From Myxococcales bacterium (GTDB lineage: Bacteria; Myxococcota_A; Polyangia; Polyangiales; Ga0077539), in NCBI GenBank assembly GCA_016793325.1, contig JAEUKI010000071.1, positions 1 to 64,000 of the forward strand: a DNA stretch of 64,000 bases. The letters run 5' to 3'. How positions within the stretch are numbered: the stretch's first letter is position 1; the number at the start of each line of letters is the position of its first letter. Below are positions 45,133 to 54,248 of the stretch, piece after piece. Both the position numbers and the translations under genes were made by a program. The notes beneath the pieces are model-generated. The model saw only the letters and a list, made by a program, of their open reading frames with translations, was not told the origin of the DNA and made no database searches.

Positions 45133-46338
45133 ATGGTCGTTCGCTCTGCGCCGCTCATTCGCGGAAACGCGCTGGTGAACATTCGCTCGTTCGTCCAAGA
45201 GCGACACGGCTCGATGGGGCTCGATCGACTCGCTGCTTCGCTCGATGCGAAGACCGCGATGACGCTCACCACCGCGCGCTTCGGCGAGTGGTACCCGGCG
45301 CACATGCAGACCGACGTGCTCGTCGCGTACGACCGCATGTTTGCTGCGGGCGATCTCGCTTCGATCCACGGCATCGGCGCCCATCAGTGTGCGCGTGATC
45401 TCGCGTCGCCGCTGGGATGGCTCTTTCGACTCTTCTCGCCGACGCGGCTCACGCAGCACATGGACGTCGTCTGGCGTCGCTTTCACACGTCTGGCTATTG
45501 GACGAGCGACAGTGAGGGAGACTTCGTCACCGCGGGGCTCCACGAGTGGACGGGCGGGTCGCTCGCTGCGTGCTCGGTGCTGCACGGATACCTCGCGCAC
45601 TTGTCCAAAGAGCTCGCACGCAACCCCGTCGAGCTACGGCACACGCGCTGCGCGTTTCGCGGCGCGGCGCTGTGCGAGTTTCGCCTCGGCGTGCCAGTAG
45701 ACTCGCTCGCGACGCTTCCGTTTGGCGACGTCGAGTCGATGGAGATCCCGCTCGTGGGGCGGGAGCTCGTGCAGCTCGACTCGCGCAAGGCCATCATCGA
45801 CGCCATCATTTCGCTCCTGAGATCGCAGGCGATCGGCGCGGATGCGATCTTGTCGTTGCCGACGCAAGACGATGACCAGGCGCTGTCCGTTTGCGCGACC
45901 ATCGGTCGCCCTCGGCCGCAATACGACCACCATTGGGTGCTCGAAGGACGCGGGCGGATCGTCGGGCGCATCGATGTTCACATCGAGGGGCCCGAGCGCG
46001 GGGACGCGAGATTGCGGGCGATCGGAGAGCTCGTTCCGTGGTTTGCGATGGCGCTCGCGAGCGTCGATCGAGGCAACGCAGACGATCGCGTGACGATGGA
46101 CGACCGGGTGAAGGCCGCCGCGCAACGGTGGCTCCTTACTGAGCGGCAGCAAGAGGTGCTCTCGTTGCTCGTGCAGGGCCGAAGCAATCGCCAGATCTCG
46201 CTCGCGCTCGCGTGCGCCGAGGGAACGATCGAAGTGCACGTGAAAGCGCTCTTCAAAAAAGCGTCTGTGTCGGGGCGGACCGAATTGACTGCGAAGGTCG
46301 CAGCGATGGTTCCGAGCCGCGCTTACGAACCGGCGTAG
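45133..46338 (+). CDS. LuxR-type (GerE) transcriptional regulator with novel sensor domain
   Basis: 401 residues; ATG 45133, GGAGGT about 12 bases upstream. The C-terminal about 65 residues are a LuxR/GerE HTH: LTERQQEVLSLLVQGRSNRQ, then EGTIEVHVKALFKKASV. The N-terminal domain (to about 200) contains TARFGEWYP, a helix-rich part and HTRCAFRGAALCEF, recalling V4R/heme-NO-binding-like ligand domains of myxobacterial regulators. A GAF-like region may follow. It is first of seven co-oriented genes running to the ATP-grasp gene and probably controls them; the intergenic gap to the next gene is 32 bp. Confidence 0.8.
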   Translation: MVVRSAPLIRGNALVNIRSFVQERHGSMGLDRLAASLDAKTAMTLTTARFGEWYPAHMQTDVLVAYDRMFAAGDLASIHGIGAHQCARDLASPLGWLFRLFSPTRLTQHMDVVWRRFHTSGYWTSDSEGDFVTAGLHEWTGGSLAACSVLHGYLAHLSKELARNPVELRHTRCAFRGAALCEFRLGVPVDSLATLPFGDVESMEIPLVGRELVQLDSRKAIIDAIISLLRSQAIGADAILSLPTQDDDQALSVCATIGRPRPQYDHHWVLEGRGRIVGRIDVHIEGPERGDARLRAIGELVPWFAMALASVDRGNADDRVTMDDRVKAAAQRWLLTERQQEVLSLLVQGRSNRQISLALACAEGTIEVHVKALFKKASVSGRTELTAKVAAMVPSRAYEPA

Positions 46339-46370
46339 TTCAACGCTGGCGTCGAACGGGAGGATGTCTC

Positions 46371-48038
46371 ATGCCAAAGGTTCACTTGTGCGGGTACGAC
46401 CAGCTGAGCTGCGTCGAGGCAGACGGGATCGAGCCGATCAACTCGAGCGCCGAGCTTCTTCAGCAGATTCGCGCGGAAGGTGTCCGGAGATCGTTGCGAT
46501 CCGCGACGGGGGCGCTCGGCGATCACGCGATCACGGACGGTGTCGTGCTCGACCTGAAGTCACTGCCAGACGAGCTGCATCAAGAGGGGTGGCCGCGGGC
46601 GATCAAGCTTCGCGAGATCGCGATCGAAGATCATGCCGACGGAAGCGCCACGGCGCGCGTCGGCGCGCTGGTCACGTGGCGCCAGTTCGTGAAAGCGACG
46701 CTGAAGCGGGGACTCATCGCGCCATCGGTGGTCACGGGGCCAGACATCACGATCGGCGGCTCGGTGAGCGCTGGGAGCATCTCGCGCTTTTCGCACGTGT
46801 GGGGGCTCGAGCACTCGAGCGTCGTCTCGATCGACGCGCTGTTTCCCAACGGAAAACTCGTGACCGACATTCGCGCGGACGGGCCGACGACCAGCGATCT
46901 CTATCGCGCGATCATCGCGGGCCACGGCTGGATCGGCGTGATTCTCTCGGTGACGTTTCGCCTGCGACGCGTCGCTGTCGGCAGCGGCGATCTCACGAAC
47001 CAACTGGTGGCCGAGACGCACGTCGCAGACAAGGATCGAGGGCGTGCTGGTGAGCGCTCGTGGTGGAAGAACCAGCTCGAGCGGCTCAGCCTCGCGGGGC
47101 GGGTCGCCAGGGATATGCTCTCGCAGCTCCCCGATCGCGGATGGAACGCGCCGATCCACGATCGGCTGAAGGGCGTCTACGACGCGCAATCCACGGTGGG
47201 ATTCGTCACGCGCGACGAGATGTTCGCCATTCGCTACGCGTCGCGCTTCGTGCAGAACCCGCCCGAGCGCTTCGCGGGAATCCCCATCTATGACGGACCG
47301 ACGCCGTTGCGCGTGTTGGGAGAGCTCGCGCTGAGCGTCCCGTGGATGCACGAGTTTGCGCAGTTGGTCTTCACGCAGCAGCTCGAGAAGAAGCGGTATC
47401 ACAACGCTGTCGACCCGTTTGTGTTCTTCTTCGAGGGCAACACGAAGGTCCGCGAGATCGTGAACGGAAAGAAGTCCCTCGATTCGCTCGGAGTGACCGG
47501 CGGCGATCTCGAAGCTGACGTGCGAGCGCGCGCGCTGCGAGGACTCCAGGAGCGCTTCGAGGGCTATCGGTCGGACCAAGGGTTGCCCGGCACGATGTAC
47601 GCGATTCAGCAGACGCACCTCATGCCCGACGTTGGCACCGCGACCGACCTGCTCATGTACATGCACGAGTATGCGCGAGCCATGAGCCTCGACGATCGCC
47701 CCACGCTCTTCGACCTCTTGTACTTGCCCGGCGATCTTCGCAATCCTTTCCTCTCGACCGCGGGCAAACACGGGGGATACGCGGTGACCGTCGCGTGGCA
47801 AGCGATTCATCCGAGCGCGGACAGAATGAAAGAAGAACAAGCGCTCGCGGTCGTGCTCGCGGATGAGTGCGCGCGGCTCGGAGGCAAGGTCAGCCTGCTC
47901 AAGAACAACTACGCGCGACCGGGAATCGTTCGACAGGGGCTCGATCCCAAGGACCTCGAGCGCTTCATGCTCGTGAAGAAGTGGACGGACCCGAAGAACG
48001 TCCTGCGCAACCCGCTGTTCGATCGACACTTCGTGTGA
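46371..48038 (+). CDS. FAD-binding oxidoreductase
   Basis: 555 residues; ATG 46371 with GGGAGG at good spacing. The N-terminal half is a PCMH-type FAD-binding fold (RVGALVTWRQFVKATLKRG, then VTGPDITIGGSVSAGSISRF, then HSSVVSIDALFPNGKLV), related to the DHCR24/FAD-linked oxidase group. The C-terminal cap ends KKWTDPKNVLRNPLFDRHF, as in FAD oxidases. No covalent-FAD His motif stands out. A metabolic or redox step within the following CHAT/MBL/ATP-grasp cluster is possible; the substrate is unknown. Co-directional, 68 bp before the CHAT gene. Confidence 0.8.
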   Translation: MPKVHLCGYDQLSCVEADGIEPINSSAELLQQIRAEGVRRSLRSATGALGDHAITDGVVLDLKSLPDELHQEGWPRAIKLREIAIEDHADGSATARVGALVTWRQFVKATLKRGLIAPSVVTGPDITIGGSVSAGSISRFSHVWGLEHSSVVSIDALFPNGKLVTDIRADGPTTSDLYRAIIAGHGWIGVILSVTFRLRRVAVGSGDLTNQLVAETHVADKDRGRAGERSWWKNQLERLSLAGRVARDMLSQLPDRGWNAPIHDRLKGVYDAQSTVGFVTRDEMFAIRYASRFVQNPPERFAGIPIYDGPTPLRVLGELALSVPWMHEFAQLVFTQQLEKKRYHNAVDPFVFFFEGNTKVREIVNGKKSLDSLGVTGGDLEADVRARALRGLQERFEGYRSDQGLPGTMYAIQQTHLMPDVGTATDLLMYMHEYARAMSLDDRPTLFDLLYLPGDLRNPFLSTAGKHGGYAVTVAWQAIHPSADRMKEEQALAVVLADECARLGGKVSLLKNNYARPGIVRQGLDPKDLERFMLVKKWTDPKNVLRNPLFDRHFV

Positions 48039-48106
48039 GCGCGCTCGGCGCTGCGGCTCCGTAGTAATGTTCGCCTGCAGCGAAGCTGCGAGAGGGAGCG
48101 TTTCGT

Positions 48107-50800
48107 ATGTCCATGGATGACGACGGGCTTTCGAGTGCGGGTGCGACGGGTGAGCGCCGAGAGTCTTCTCCACTGCGCGGCCGCGCGCTGCCGCCGATCG
48201 TCCGCGCGAGCGCGCTGAGCGGCCATGCTGTGGACGCAGGCGAAAGTGCCGGTCTCGAAGCGTACTCGCCGGTGCACGAGCGCCGCATCGTCGTCGATGG
48301 AGTTGGCGACGTGACTCGAGCGGACGAGTCGTGGCGATCCGTGATCGAGCCGAAGATCGCGACCGCGACGCGTGCTGCGTCGGTGTTCGTCGAAGTTCCG
48401 TCGCGCGACAAACCCATGACGTGGCCGTTGGTGCTCGCTCCGCTCGATGACGACGCGCGGGCCATGATCGATCGATTGGTCGCGCCGAGCGCGCCAGACT
48501 GGATCCGCAAGCTCGTGCGCCCCGCGACGGAGCGCGACGAGCTCGCGTCCATCGCCATCGCGACCGCGCCGTCGGCCAGCGTCACCAAGACGAACGCCGC
48601 CGTGGCGATCATGATTTCGCCGGTCGCGCTCGCCTCGTTGAAGCTCGACGTGCTCGAGCTCGCTACGGAGTCGGCCGTCACGGCGCGAACGGACCCAGGC
48701 GATCCGATCGAGTGGCTGGTGCACTTCATCGCGGAGCTCAGCCACGACTGGCCGCTCGACATTGCATTTGCCCGCGCGAACGAGCAGGCGCGCAGCTCAT
48801 CGTGGGCCGAGATGTACGCCAACCCCGAGGACCTCCAGGAGTCGAGGATCTCGGCGTTTGCGGAGCGCACCCTCCGCGAGGCCAACGCTGTGCGGCGAGC
48901 AAAACCCCCGATCGACCTCGCCTCCCTTGGCGTCGTCGTGGAGCAGCTCGATCACCAACTCGAGAACGCTACGTGGGACCACGAATCAGGGGACGCATCC
49001 AAGATCGTCGAGCACGCGGCGGAGCTCGCTCGTTTGACCAAGATGTCGAACAGCAAGGCGCCAAACGGCGCCAAGCCAGACCCCGAGGCCCGGCGACTGA
49101 GCGCTGCGTGCGTCCGCGGCGAGGGCGCTTCGATGCGCGTGCGGCCGACCGCTCCTCTCGCGGCTGGGGCAGAAGGGTACGTGGAGGTCGACGTTCGTGC
49201 GCCGCAGCTCGATCGCGCGACGCACCCGCTCGCGATGCCGGACATCATCTCGGGCGAGCCCGACAAAGACGAGTTCGATCTCGACGTGTTCTGGATCAGC
49301 TCGCTCGGAACGCAGTCAGGCAAGCTCCGGCTCCCGCGTTCGGGCGCGAGCAATCGCAAGGTCTTTCGTTATTGTCGCCCCGCAGACAGCGCGAAGCTCA
49401 CCGTGCTGGTCGTGCTCATGTACGCGCAGCGATTGGTGCAAGCGGGTGAGCTCGAGATCAATGCGGACACGCACGAAGTGAGCTGGCGCGAGACGATCCT
49501 CGTGCAACGCGCGCTCGATCAAGTGAAGGCGTCGTCCGCAGCAAACGCGGCGGCGACGATCGCGAGCGACGGGGCCACCACGTTCGCGCTCGGCTCCGAC
49601 GAGCCGAAGATCCTCGCGGGAATGCACACTCCGCAAGCGGGCGTCGTGAGCGAGAGTCTGCGTCGCGCGCTCGGAAGGGCGTCTGCCTCGGCGAGCACGC
49701 GTGGCGTGCTCTCGGACGATGATTTTCGAGCGATGCTCATCGATGTCGCGAAGGCAGGCGTCATCCTTTACGGGCAGATTTTGTCCAAGGCCGTGCGCGG
49801 CGCGGAGCACGTTCAGCTGATCGAACGGAGCGCCGGATCGTGGTTCCCGGTCGAGTTCGTCTACGAGCATGCCGCGCCGCTGCCGGAGGCCCGCGTGTGC
49901 GATCGCGAGGTCGATATGTCGCAGCACGGATGCGACGCAGGTTGTCGGGCGCGCGCCGACGGACGAAACTGGGTGTGTCCGCGCAGCTTCTGGGGGACGA
50001 GCAAGACCATCGAGCGCTGGTCTCTGCGAGACGTGAGCGATCGGCGCGCGCCCTCGGCAAGCTCGGATCCTCTGGTGTTTTGCTCGCCGTCCGGCCCGGA
50101 GCGCGAGATCGATGTGTTGAGCGAAGGGCTGGCCGCGTTCTCTCGGCTGGTGAGCGCGGACACGCGCGCCGCCATCGATGAGCTTTGCAAGAAGACGAAA
50201 GGCGGGGCGACGACCAACGGTTGGAGGGGCGTCGCCGAGCGCGTTCGAAGGACGAATCCAGGCCTTCACATCGTGCTCGCACACCACGAGCAAGAAGCCG
50301 AGGACGGGTACGACGCGCTCGAGGTGGACAACGACCTTCGAACGGTCCCGTACATCGACGAAGAGGTCGTTGGCGGCGGAGCGCGACGGCCGCTGGTGCT
50401 CTTGCTCGCGTGCAACTCCCTCTCGCCGGACGCCGGGATCGCGGGGCCTGCGCAGCAGTATCTGAGCAACGGCGCCGCAGCCGTGGTGGGGACGACCACG
50501 CTCGTCTGGGCGCCGGTCGTCGCGCGGGTCGTGTTCGATCTCGCTCGAGCGCTATGCCGCAAGGACGCGCGCGTGAGGCTCAGTGAGTGGCTTCGTCAAT
50601 CGAGGCTCAGGCTGCTGGCGAAGGGCGACGCGACGGCGTTTTCGCTCGTCGCGTACGGCGACGCGGACTGGGTGTTGCGAGGCACCGAGTTGGACTGGCA
50701 GATCCCCGACGGAGCTCTCTCGCGCGACGCCGACGACGACGCGGCCCGGCCGCTGCGCGAGAAGAAGCCGAGCAAGCGCCGCGCAGGCGCAAACACGTAG
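48107..50800 (+). CDS. CHAT-domain protease with zinc-binding insert
   Basis: 897 residues, ATG 48107 after GAGGGAGC. The protease dyad is at the C-terminus: His726/His727 in VLAHHEQ and Cys769 in LLLACNSLSP, followed by GPAQQYLSNGAAAVVGTTTLVW, the CHAT/caspase-fold continuation. A four-Cys cluster at 598, 609, 613 and 624 (CDREV...HGCDAGC...WVC) probably binds zinc. The N-terminal about 550 residues are unassigned and may hold sensor or partner domains. No signal peptide. Genes for a metallo-beta-lactamase and a subtilase follow on the same strand. A basic tail ends the protein. Confidence 0.75.
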   Translation: MSMDDDGLSSAGATGERRESSPLRGRALPPIVRASALSGHAVDAGESAGLEAYSPVHERRIVVDGVGDVTRADESWRSVIEPKIATATRAASVFVEVPSRDKPMTWPLVLAPLDDDARAMIDRLVAPSAPDWIRKLVRPATERDELASIAIATAPSASVTKTNAAVAIMISPVALASLKLDVLELATESAVTARTDPGDPIEWLVHFIAELSHDWPLDIAFARANEQARSSSWAEMYANPEDLQESRISAFAERTLREANAVRRAKPPIDLASLGVVVEQLDHQLENATWDHESGDASKIVEHAAELARLTKMSNSKAPNGAKPDPEARRLSAACVRGEGASMRVRPTAPLAAGAEGYVEVDVRAPQLDRATHPLAMPDIISGEPDKDEFDLDVFWISSLGTQSGKLRLPRSGASNRKVFRYCRPADSAKLTVLVVLMYAQRLVQAGELEINADTHEVSWRETILVQRALDQVKASSAANAAATIASDGATTFALGSDEPKILAGMHTPQAGVVSESLRRALGRASASASTRGVLSDDDFRAMLIDVAKAGVILYGQILSKAVRGAEHVQLIERSAGSWFPVEFVYEHAAPLPEARVCDREVDMSQHGCDAGCRARADGRNWVCPRSFWGTSKTIERWSLRDVSDRRAPSASSDPLVFCSPSGPEREIDVLSEGLAAFSRLVSADTRAAIDELCKKTKGGATTNGWRGVAERVRRTNPGLHIVLAHHEQEAEDGYDALEVDNDLRTVPYIDEEVVGGGARRPLVLLLACNSLSPDAGIAGPAQQYLSNGAAAVVGTTTLVWAPVVARVVFDLARALCRKDARVRLSEWLRQSRLRLLAKGDATAFSLVAYGDADWVLRGTELDWQIPDGALSRDADDDAARPLREKKPSKRRAGANT

Positions 50801-50829
50801 CGCGATCACGGCGCGAGGAGGATCGGAGA

Positions 50830-51945
50830 ATGGTGTTTCGAATCGAGATGCTGCCTGCGGGCAAGGGCGACTGCATCTGGGTCGAGTACGGCCCCAAGAA
50901 CAAGACGAAGTCCGTGCTCATCGACGGCGGAATGCCGTCGACGAGCGATGCCCTGCGCAAGCGAATCGCGAAGGAGAAGAAGGGCCACAAATTCGAGTTG
51001 ATCGTCGTGACACACGTGGACGAGGATCACATCGGAGGGGTGCTCGAGGCCGTCGCGGACAACAAGGACGAGATGTTTCGCGCGGAGGATTTCTGGTTCA
51101 ACTCGTTCGATCACTTGCTCGCCGCGTCGGCTGCGATGGGGCCGGGGCAGGGCGACGAGCTGACCGAGAAGCTCGCGGCGGCGGTGACGGCAGGGACGCT
51201 TCGGTGGAACGCTGCGTTCGACGCGAAAGCCATCTTCGTGCCCGACGAAGCGCCGTTGCCGACGGTCACGCTCGGCGGCGGAGCGAAGCTGACGATCTTG
51301 TCGCCGACGCCTGCGAAGGCGGCGCGCATGCACAAGCGTTGGGTCGACGTGACCGAGGACGGCAAGAAGCGGCTCGGTCGCGACGGCATCGCCAAGCTCG
51401 ACGAAGCGAACTCTGCGCTTGGTCCTGCGGCTCCTCCGAAGCTCACGGCTCGGACGAACCTCGCGACGTTGGCGGCGCGGCAGAACTCGGGCGTGAGCGA
51501 TTCGTCGCCAGCCAACGGCTCGTCCATCGCGTTTCTCTTCGAGTACGGCGGAAAGACCGTGCTCTTCGGCGCGGACGCGCACCACGGCGTGCTCTGCGAC
51601 TCGCTCGATCGACTGTCGCCAGACGACGCGGTCTCGTTGGATGCCTTCAAGCTGCCGCACCACGGGAGCAACAACAACGTCTCGACCAACTTGATCAACG
51701 CGGTGAGCTGTCCGTTGTACCTCTTCTCGACCAACGGGGACGATCACGGGCACCCCAATGGCGACGCGGTCGCGACGACGATCGTGAACGGGTTTCGCGA
51801 TGACCAGTTCGAGAAGGTCGAGCTCGCGTTCAACTATCGAAACAAGTTTACGAGTCCGTGGGACAACGCGGAGTTGAAGAAGAAGTACAAGTACGCCACG
51901 ACGTACCCGAAGAAGGTGGGCGAGTCGTTGGTGATCGAGCTGTAG
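50830..51945 (+). CDS. ComEC/Rec2-like metallo-beta-lactamase-fold protein
   Basis: 371 residues; ATG 50830 with GGAGGA, 29 bp after the CHAT stop. The HxHxDH motif appears as THVDEDHIGG (His62, Asp64, Asp66, His67); further ligands stand in FGADAHHG and KLPHHGS. The last motif and overall length fit the ComEC-type MBL group that hydrolyses nucleic acids or nucleotides. As a stand-alone cytoplasmic protein next to a CHAT protease it may act as the nuclease arm of a conflict system. A role in DNA uptake is less likely, since no ComEC membrane domain is present. Confidence 0.85.
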   Translation: MVFRIEMLPAGKGDCIWVEYGPKNKTKSVLIDGGMPSTSDALRKRIAKEKKGHKFELIVVTHVDEDHIGGVLEAVADNKDEMFRAEDFWFNSFDHLLAASAAMGPGQGDELTEKLAAAVTAGTLRWNAAFDAKAIFVPDEAPLPTVTLGGGAKLTILSPTPAKAARMHKRWVDVTEDGKKRLGRDGIAKLDEANSALGPAAPPKLTARTNLATLAARQNSGVSDSSPANGSSIAFLFEYGGKTVLFGADAHHGVLCDSLDRLSPDDAVSLDAFKLPHHGSNNNVSTNLINAVSCPLYLFSTNGDDHGHPNGDAVATTIVNGFRDDQFEKVELAFNYRNKFTSPWDNAELKKKYKYATTYPKKVGESLVIEL

Positions 51946-52122
51946 CCGCGTTGTCTCGCGCTCTCGTTGTCTGCTCCCGTACGCGCTCGGAGTTTACGCG
52001 CGGATCCCTCGGGCACGGTGTGCGACGCGGGCGCGGATGCTCGGTGAGCTTGCGCAGTTCTCAGCGATTACCTGAAAGTTGGTACGTCGGCTTCGACCAG
52101 CTGGCCTGAACAGGAGTGAAAC

Positions 52123-52371
52123 ATGTTTTCCATTATCGTGCAGATCGATCGGGCGATCGGCGCCTCGATGCCCGCGGATCTCGTGACGGCGGCGAGGGAG
52201 ATGGGCTTCGACTTGGCGCCTCAGTTTCCTGGTGTCGACGACGAGACGCTCGGCAGTTTTGTGATCGCCACAACCTCTCGAGCAACCGACCTCGAGTCTG
52301 CCTCGTCGAGGTTTCGCGCCGTCGACTCTGTCATCAGCGCATACCCAGCTCCCTCTCCGATGATGCCTTGA
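52123..52371 (+). CDS. 82-residue protein resembling a subtilase propeptide (I9-like)
   Basis: ATG 52123 after AGGAG. Residues about 46-82 (FVIATTSRATDLESASSRFR, then AVDSVISAYPAPSP) align with residues about 77-113 of the adjacent subtilase's N-terminal region (YRLEVADDARAEAVASQLAA, NGVAGAYVQPEP); both end in an Ala-Tyr turn and Pro-rich exit. Propeptides of this fold chaperone and inhibit their protease. A free-standing copy, 68 bp before the protease gene, could be an immunity-like inhibitor. An alternative is a short graspetide precursor for the ATP-grasp enzyme, but it has no repeated core. Confidence 0.6.
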   Translation: MFSIIVQIDRAIGASMPADLVTAAREMGFDLAPQFPGVDDETLGSFVIATTSRATDLESASSRFRAVDSVISAYPAPSPMMP

Positions 52372-52439
52372 GTGTTTTCGCGCGCGCGCCGTACGGTCAG
52401 CTCCCAGGTCGAGTGATCTGAACGAGGGAGCTGGAATCC

Positions 52440-54248
52440 ATGGCGAAAACAGTGGTGTTGATCGCGAGTCCAACGGTTGGACTTCGTAGTGAAGGACCGA
52501 CACTTGCGTCCGTCGCGGGCGCTGACGTTTCCGAGATCGAGAGGATTGTCGCGTCCGTGGGAGGACGGCTCGAACTGCTCTTTGGAGAGACGGAGTCGCG
52601 GCTCATCGCGCGCGCATCCGCCCTGCGTTCCGCGGATTCGAGCGCCGCGGTGCCCGAGCTCGAGACGTTCTACCGCTTGGAGGTCGCCGACGATGCTCGA
52701 GCTGAAGCCGTCGCTTCGCAGCTCGCTGCAGCCAATGGCGTTGCGGGGGCGTACGTTCAGCCCGAGCCCGTGCTCGCCGTGCTCGCAGAGAGCGACATCA
52801 ATCGTGCGGTTCCCTCCGCGGACCCTGCTCCGCCAGCGACGCCGAACTTCGAGCCGCGGCAGCTCTACCGCGCTGCTGCGCCCGGCGGCGTCGACGTTGC
52901 GTTTGCTTGGTCGGTTCCTGGCGGGCGAGGGGCTGGCGTCAACGTGATCGACTGCGAAGGTGCGTGGCGACTCACGCACGAAGACCTCCGGCAAAACCAA
53001 GCGGGAGTCATTGGTCCGCAGACGCAAGATCTTCAATGGCGCAACCACGGCACTGCGGTGTGCAGCGAAATTGGCGGTGACCTCAACGGCTTCGGCGTCA
53101 CGGGGATCGCGCCCGACGCGACCTTTCGAGGCTCATCGATCTTTGGCCCAGGCGGGCTCGCGGCGGCCATCCGCGCGGCGGCCGACGCCTTGCGCGCGGG
53201 TGACATCATCCTGCTCGAGGTTCAGTACGGCCACCCGACTCGAGGCTTTACTTCTGTGGAGTGGTGGCCAGCGGACTTCGCTGCGATCCAGTACGCCGTG
53301 GGCCGCGGAGTGATCGTCGTCGAAGCCGCAGGAAACGGCGGAAACAACCTCGACGATGTCGTCTATGACACGCCGTTGCCAGGGTTTCCTGCGAGCTGGT
53401 CCAATCCGTTTCGACGCGGAGCAAGGGACTCGGGCGCGATCCTCGTTGGCGCTGGCGCCCCACCCCCGGGAACGCACGGTCGCAACTGGGGCCCCGATCG
53501 TTCTCGGCTCGATTTTTCGAACTACGGATCCGCCGTGGACGTGCAGGGTTGGGGCCGCGAGGTGACCGCTGCTGGCTACGGCGACTTGCAGGGCGGAGCC
53601 AACGAAGATCTTTGGTACACGGATACGTTCAGCGGAACATCGAGCGCGTCTCCGATTGTCGTCGGCGTGCTCGCTTGCGTCCAGGGCGCGCGCAGAGCTG
53701 CAAGGCAAACGCTCCTGACTCCAGCGAGCGCTCGCTCGCTGTTGCGTTCGACGGGTTCGCCCCAGCAGGACGCGCCCGGCCGGCCGGCGACACAGCGCAT
53801 CGGAAACCGGCCGAATCTGCGCGCGTTGATCCGCCCGAAGACCTCCCTCGCTGATGGGGCCGCGAAGAAACTTCGAGACGACAACGGAGCAAAGAAGCGC
53901 CTCGATGACGGCGGAGGGATCAAGAAGCGTCGCGATGACGTCGGCGTGAAGAAGCGCGTCGACGACGTCAAGAGGCCGGGCTTCGATCTGCCACCAAGCG
54001 GTCCCGCTGACCCGGGTGTGGGCTCGGGCGCAGAGCAGCCTTTCATCCTGGCGACGCCACACCACGCGGGTGAAGACGCCGCGACCGCCGCGCAAGCCGA
54101 TGCCGTCGTCGCAGTCGCAGCCAGACTGGCAGAGACGGATCAGGCGCTCGCGCACGCGGTGGCGCTCGTCGCGCGACTCGAGCGCGAACGCGAGGAGCTC
54201 GCTGCGCAGCTCGGCGCGCTCAGCCATGGAGAGACGCCCGTAGAATGA
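52440..54248 (+). CDS. Intracellular subtilase (S8) with KKxxDD-repeat tail
   Basis: 602 residues; ATG with GGGAG upstream. Residues 1 to about 140 are a pro-region. The S8 catalytic set is Asp171 (VIDCEG), His203 (NHGTAV), Asn299 (AAGNGG) and Ser401 (FSGTSSASP). There is no signal peptide, so it acts in the cytoplasm. After the domain, residues 476-509 hold four KKxxDD repeats (KKLRDD, KKRLDD, KKRRDD, KKRVDD) at 9-10-residue spacing, then a Pro-rich segment and a C-terminal coiled coil (about 545-595). Four-base overlap with the ATP-grasp gene (ATGA). I infer that the repeat tail is the ligase's substrate. Confidence 0.8.
   Translation: MAKTVVLIASPTVGLRSEGPTLASVAGADVSEIERIVASVGGRLELLFGETESRLIARASALRSADSSAAVPELETFYRLEVADDARAEAVASQLAAANGVAGAYVQPEPVLAVLAESDINRAVPSADPAPPATPNFEPRQLYRAAAPGGVDVAFAWSVPGGRGAGVNVIDCEGAWRLTHEDLRQNQAGVIGPQTQDLQWRNHGTAVCSEIGGDLNGFGVTGIAPDATFRGSSIFGPGGLAAAIRAAADALRAGDIILLEVQYGHPTRGFTSVEWWPADFAAIQYAVGRGVIVVEAAGNGGNNLDDVVYDTPLPGFPASWSNPFRRGARDSGAILVGAGAPPPGTHGRNWGPDRSRLDFSNYGSAVDVQGWGREVTAAGYGDLQGGANEDLWYTDTFSGTSSASPIVVGVLACVQGARRAARQTLLTPASARSLLRSTGSPQQDAPGRPATQRIGNRPNLRALIRPKTSLADGAAKKLRDDNGAKKRLDDGGGIKKRRDDVGVKKRVDDVKRPGFDLPPSGPADPGVGSGAEQPFILATPHHAGEDAATAAQADAVVAVAARLAETDQALAHAVALVARLEREREELAAQLGALSHGETPVE
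53865..53966 (+). repeat. Four KKxxDD codon repeats in the subtilase tail
   Basis: Encodes residues 476-509 of the subtilase. The units start at Lys476, 485, 495 and 504. Each has two Lys, two variable (mostly Arg/Leu/Val) residues and two Asp; the spacers are Gly/Asn/Val/Ala-rich. Lys-plus-Asp pairs in short multi-copy cores are what graspetide ligases cross-link by omega-amide bonds. The units are not identical at DNA level, which argues for maintained selection rather than recent slippage. Confidence 0.7.

Noticed and set aside
50830-51945. Reading the MBL gene as a competence (comEC) gene
   Set aside because: Only the MBL domain is present; there is no membrane domain, and the neighbours are conflict-type genes.
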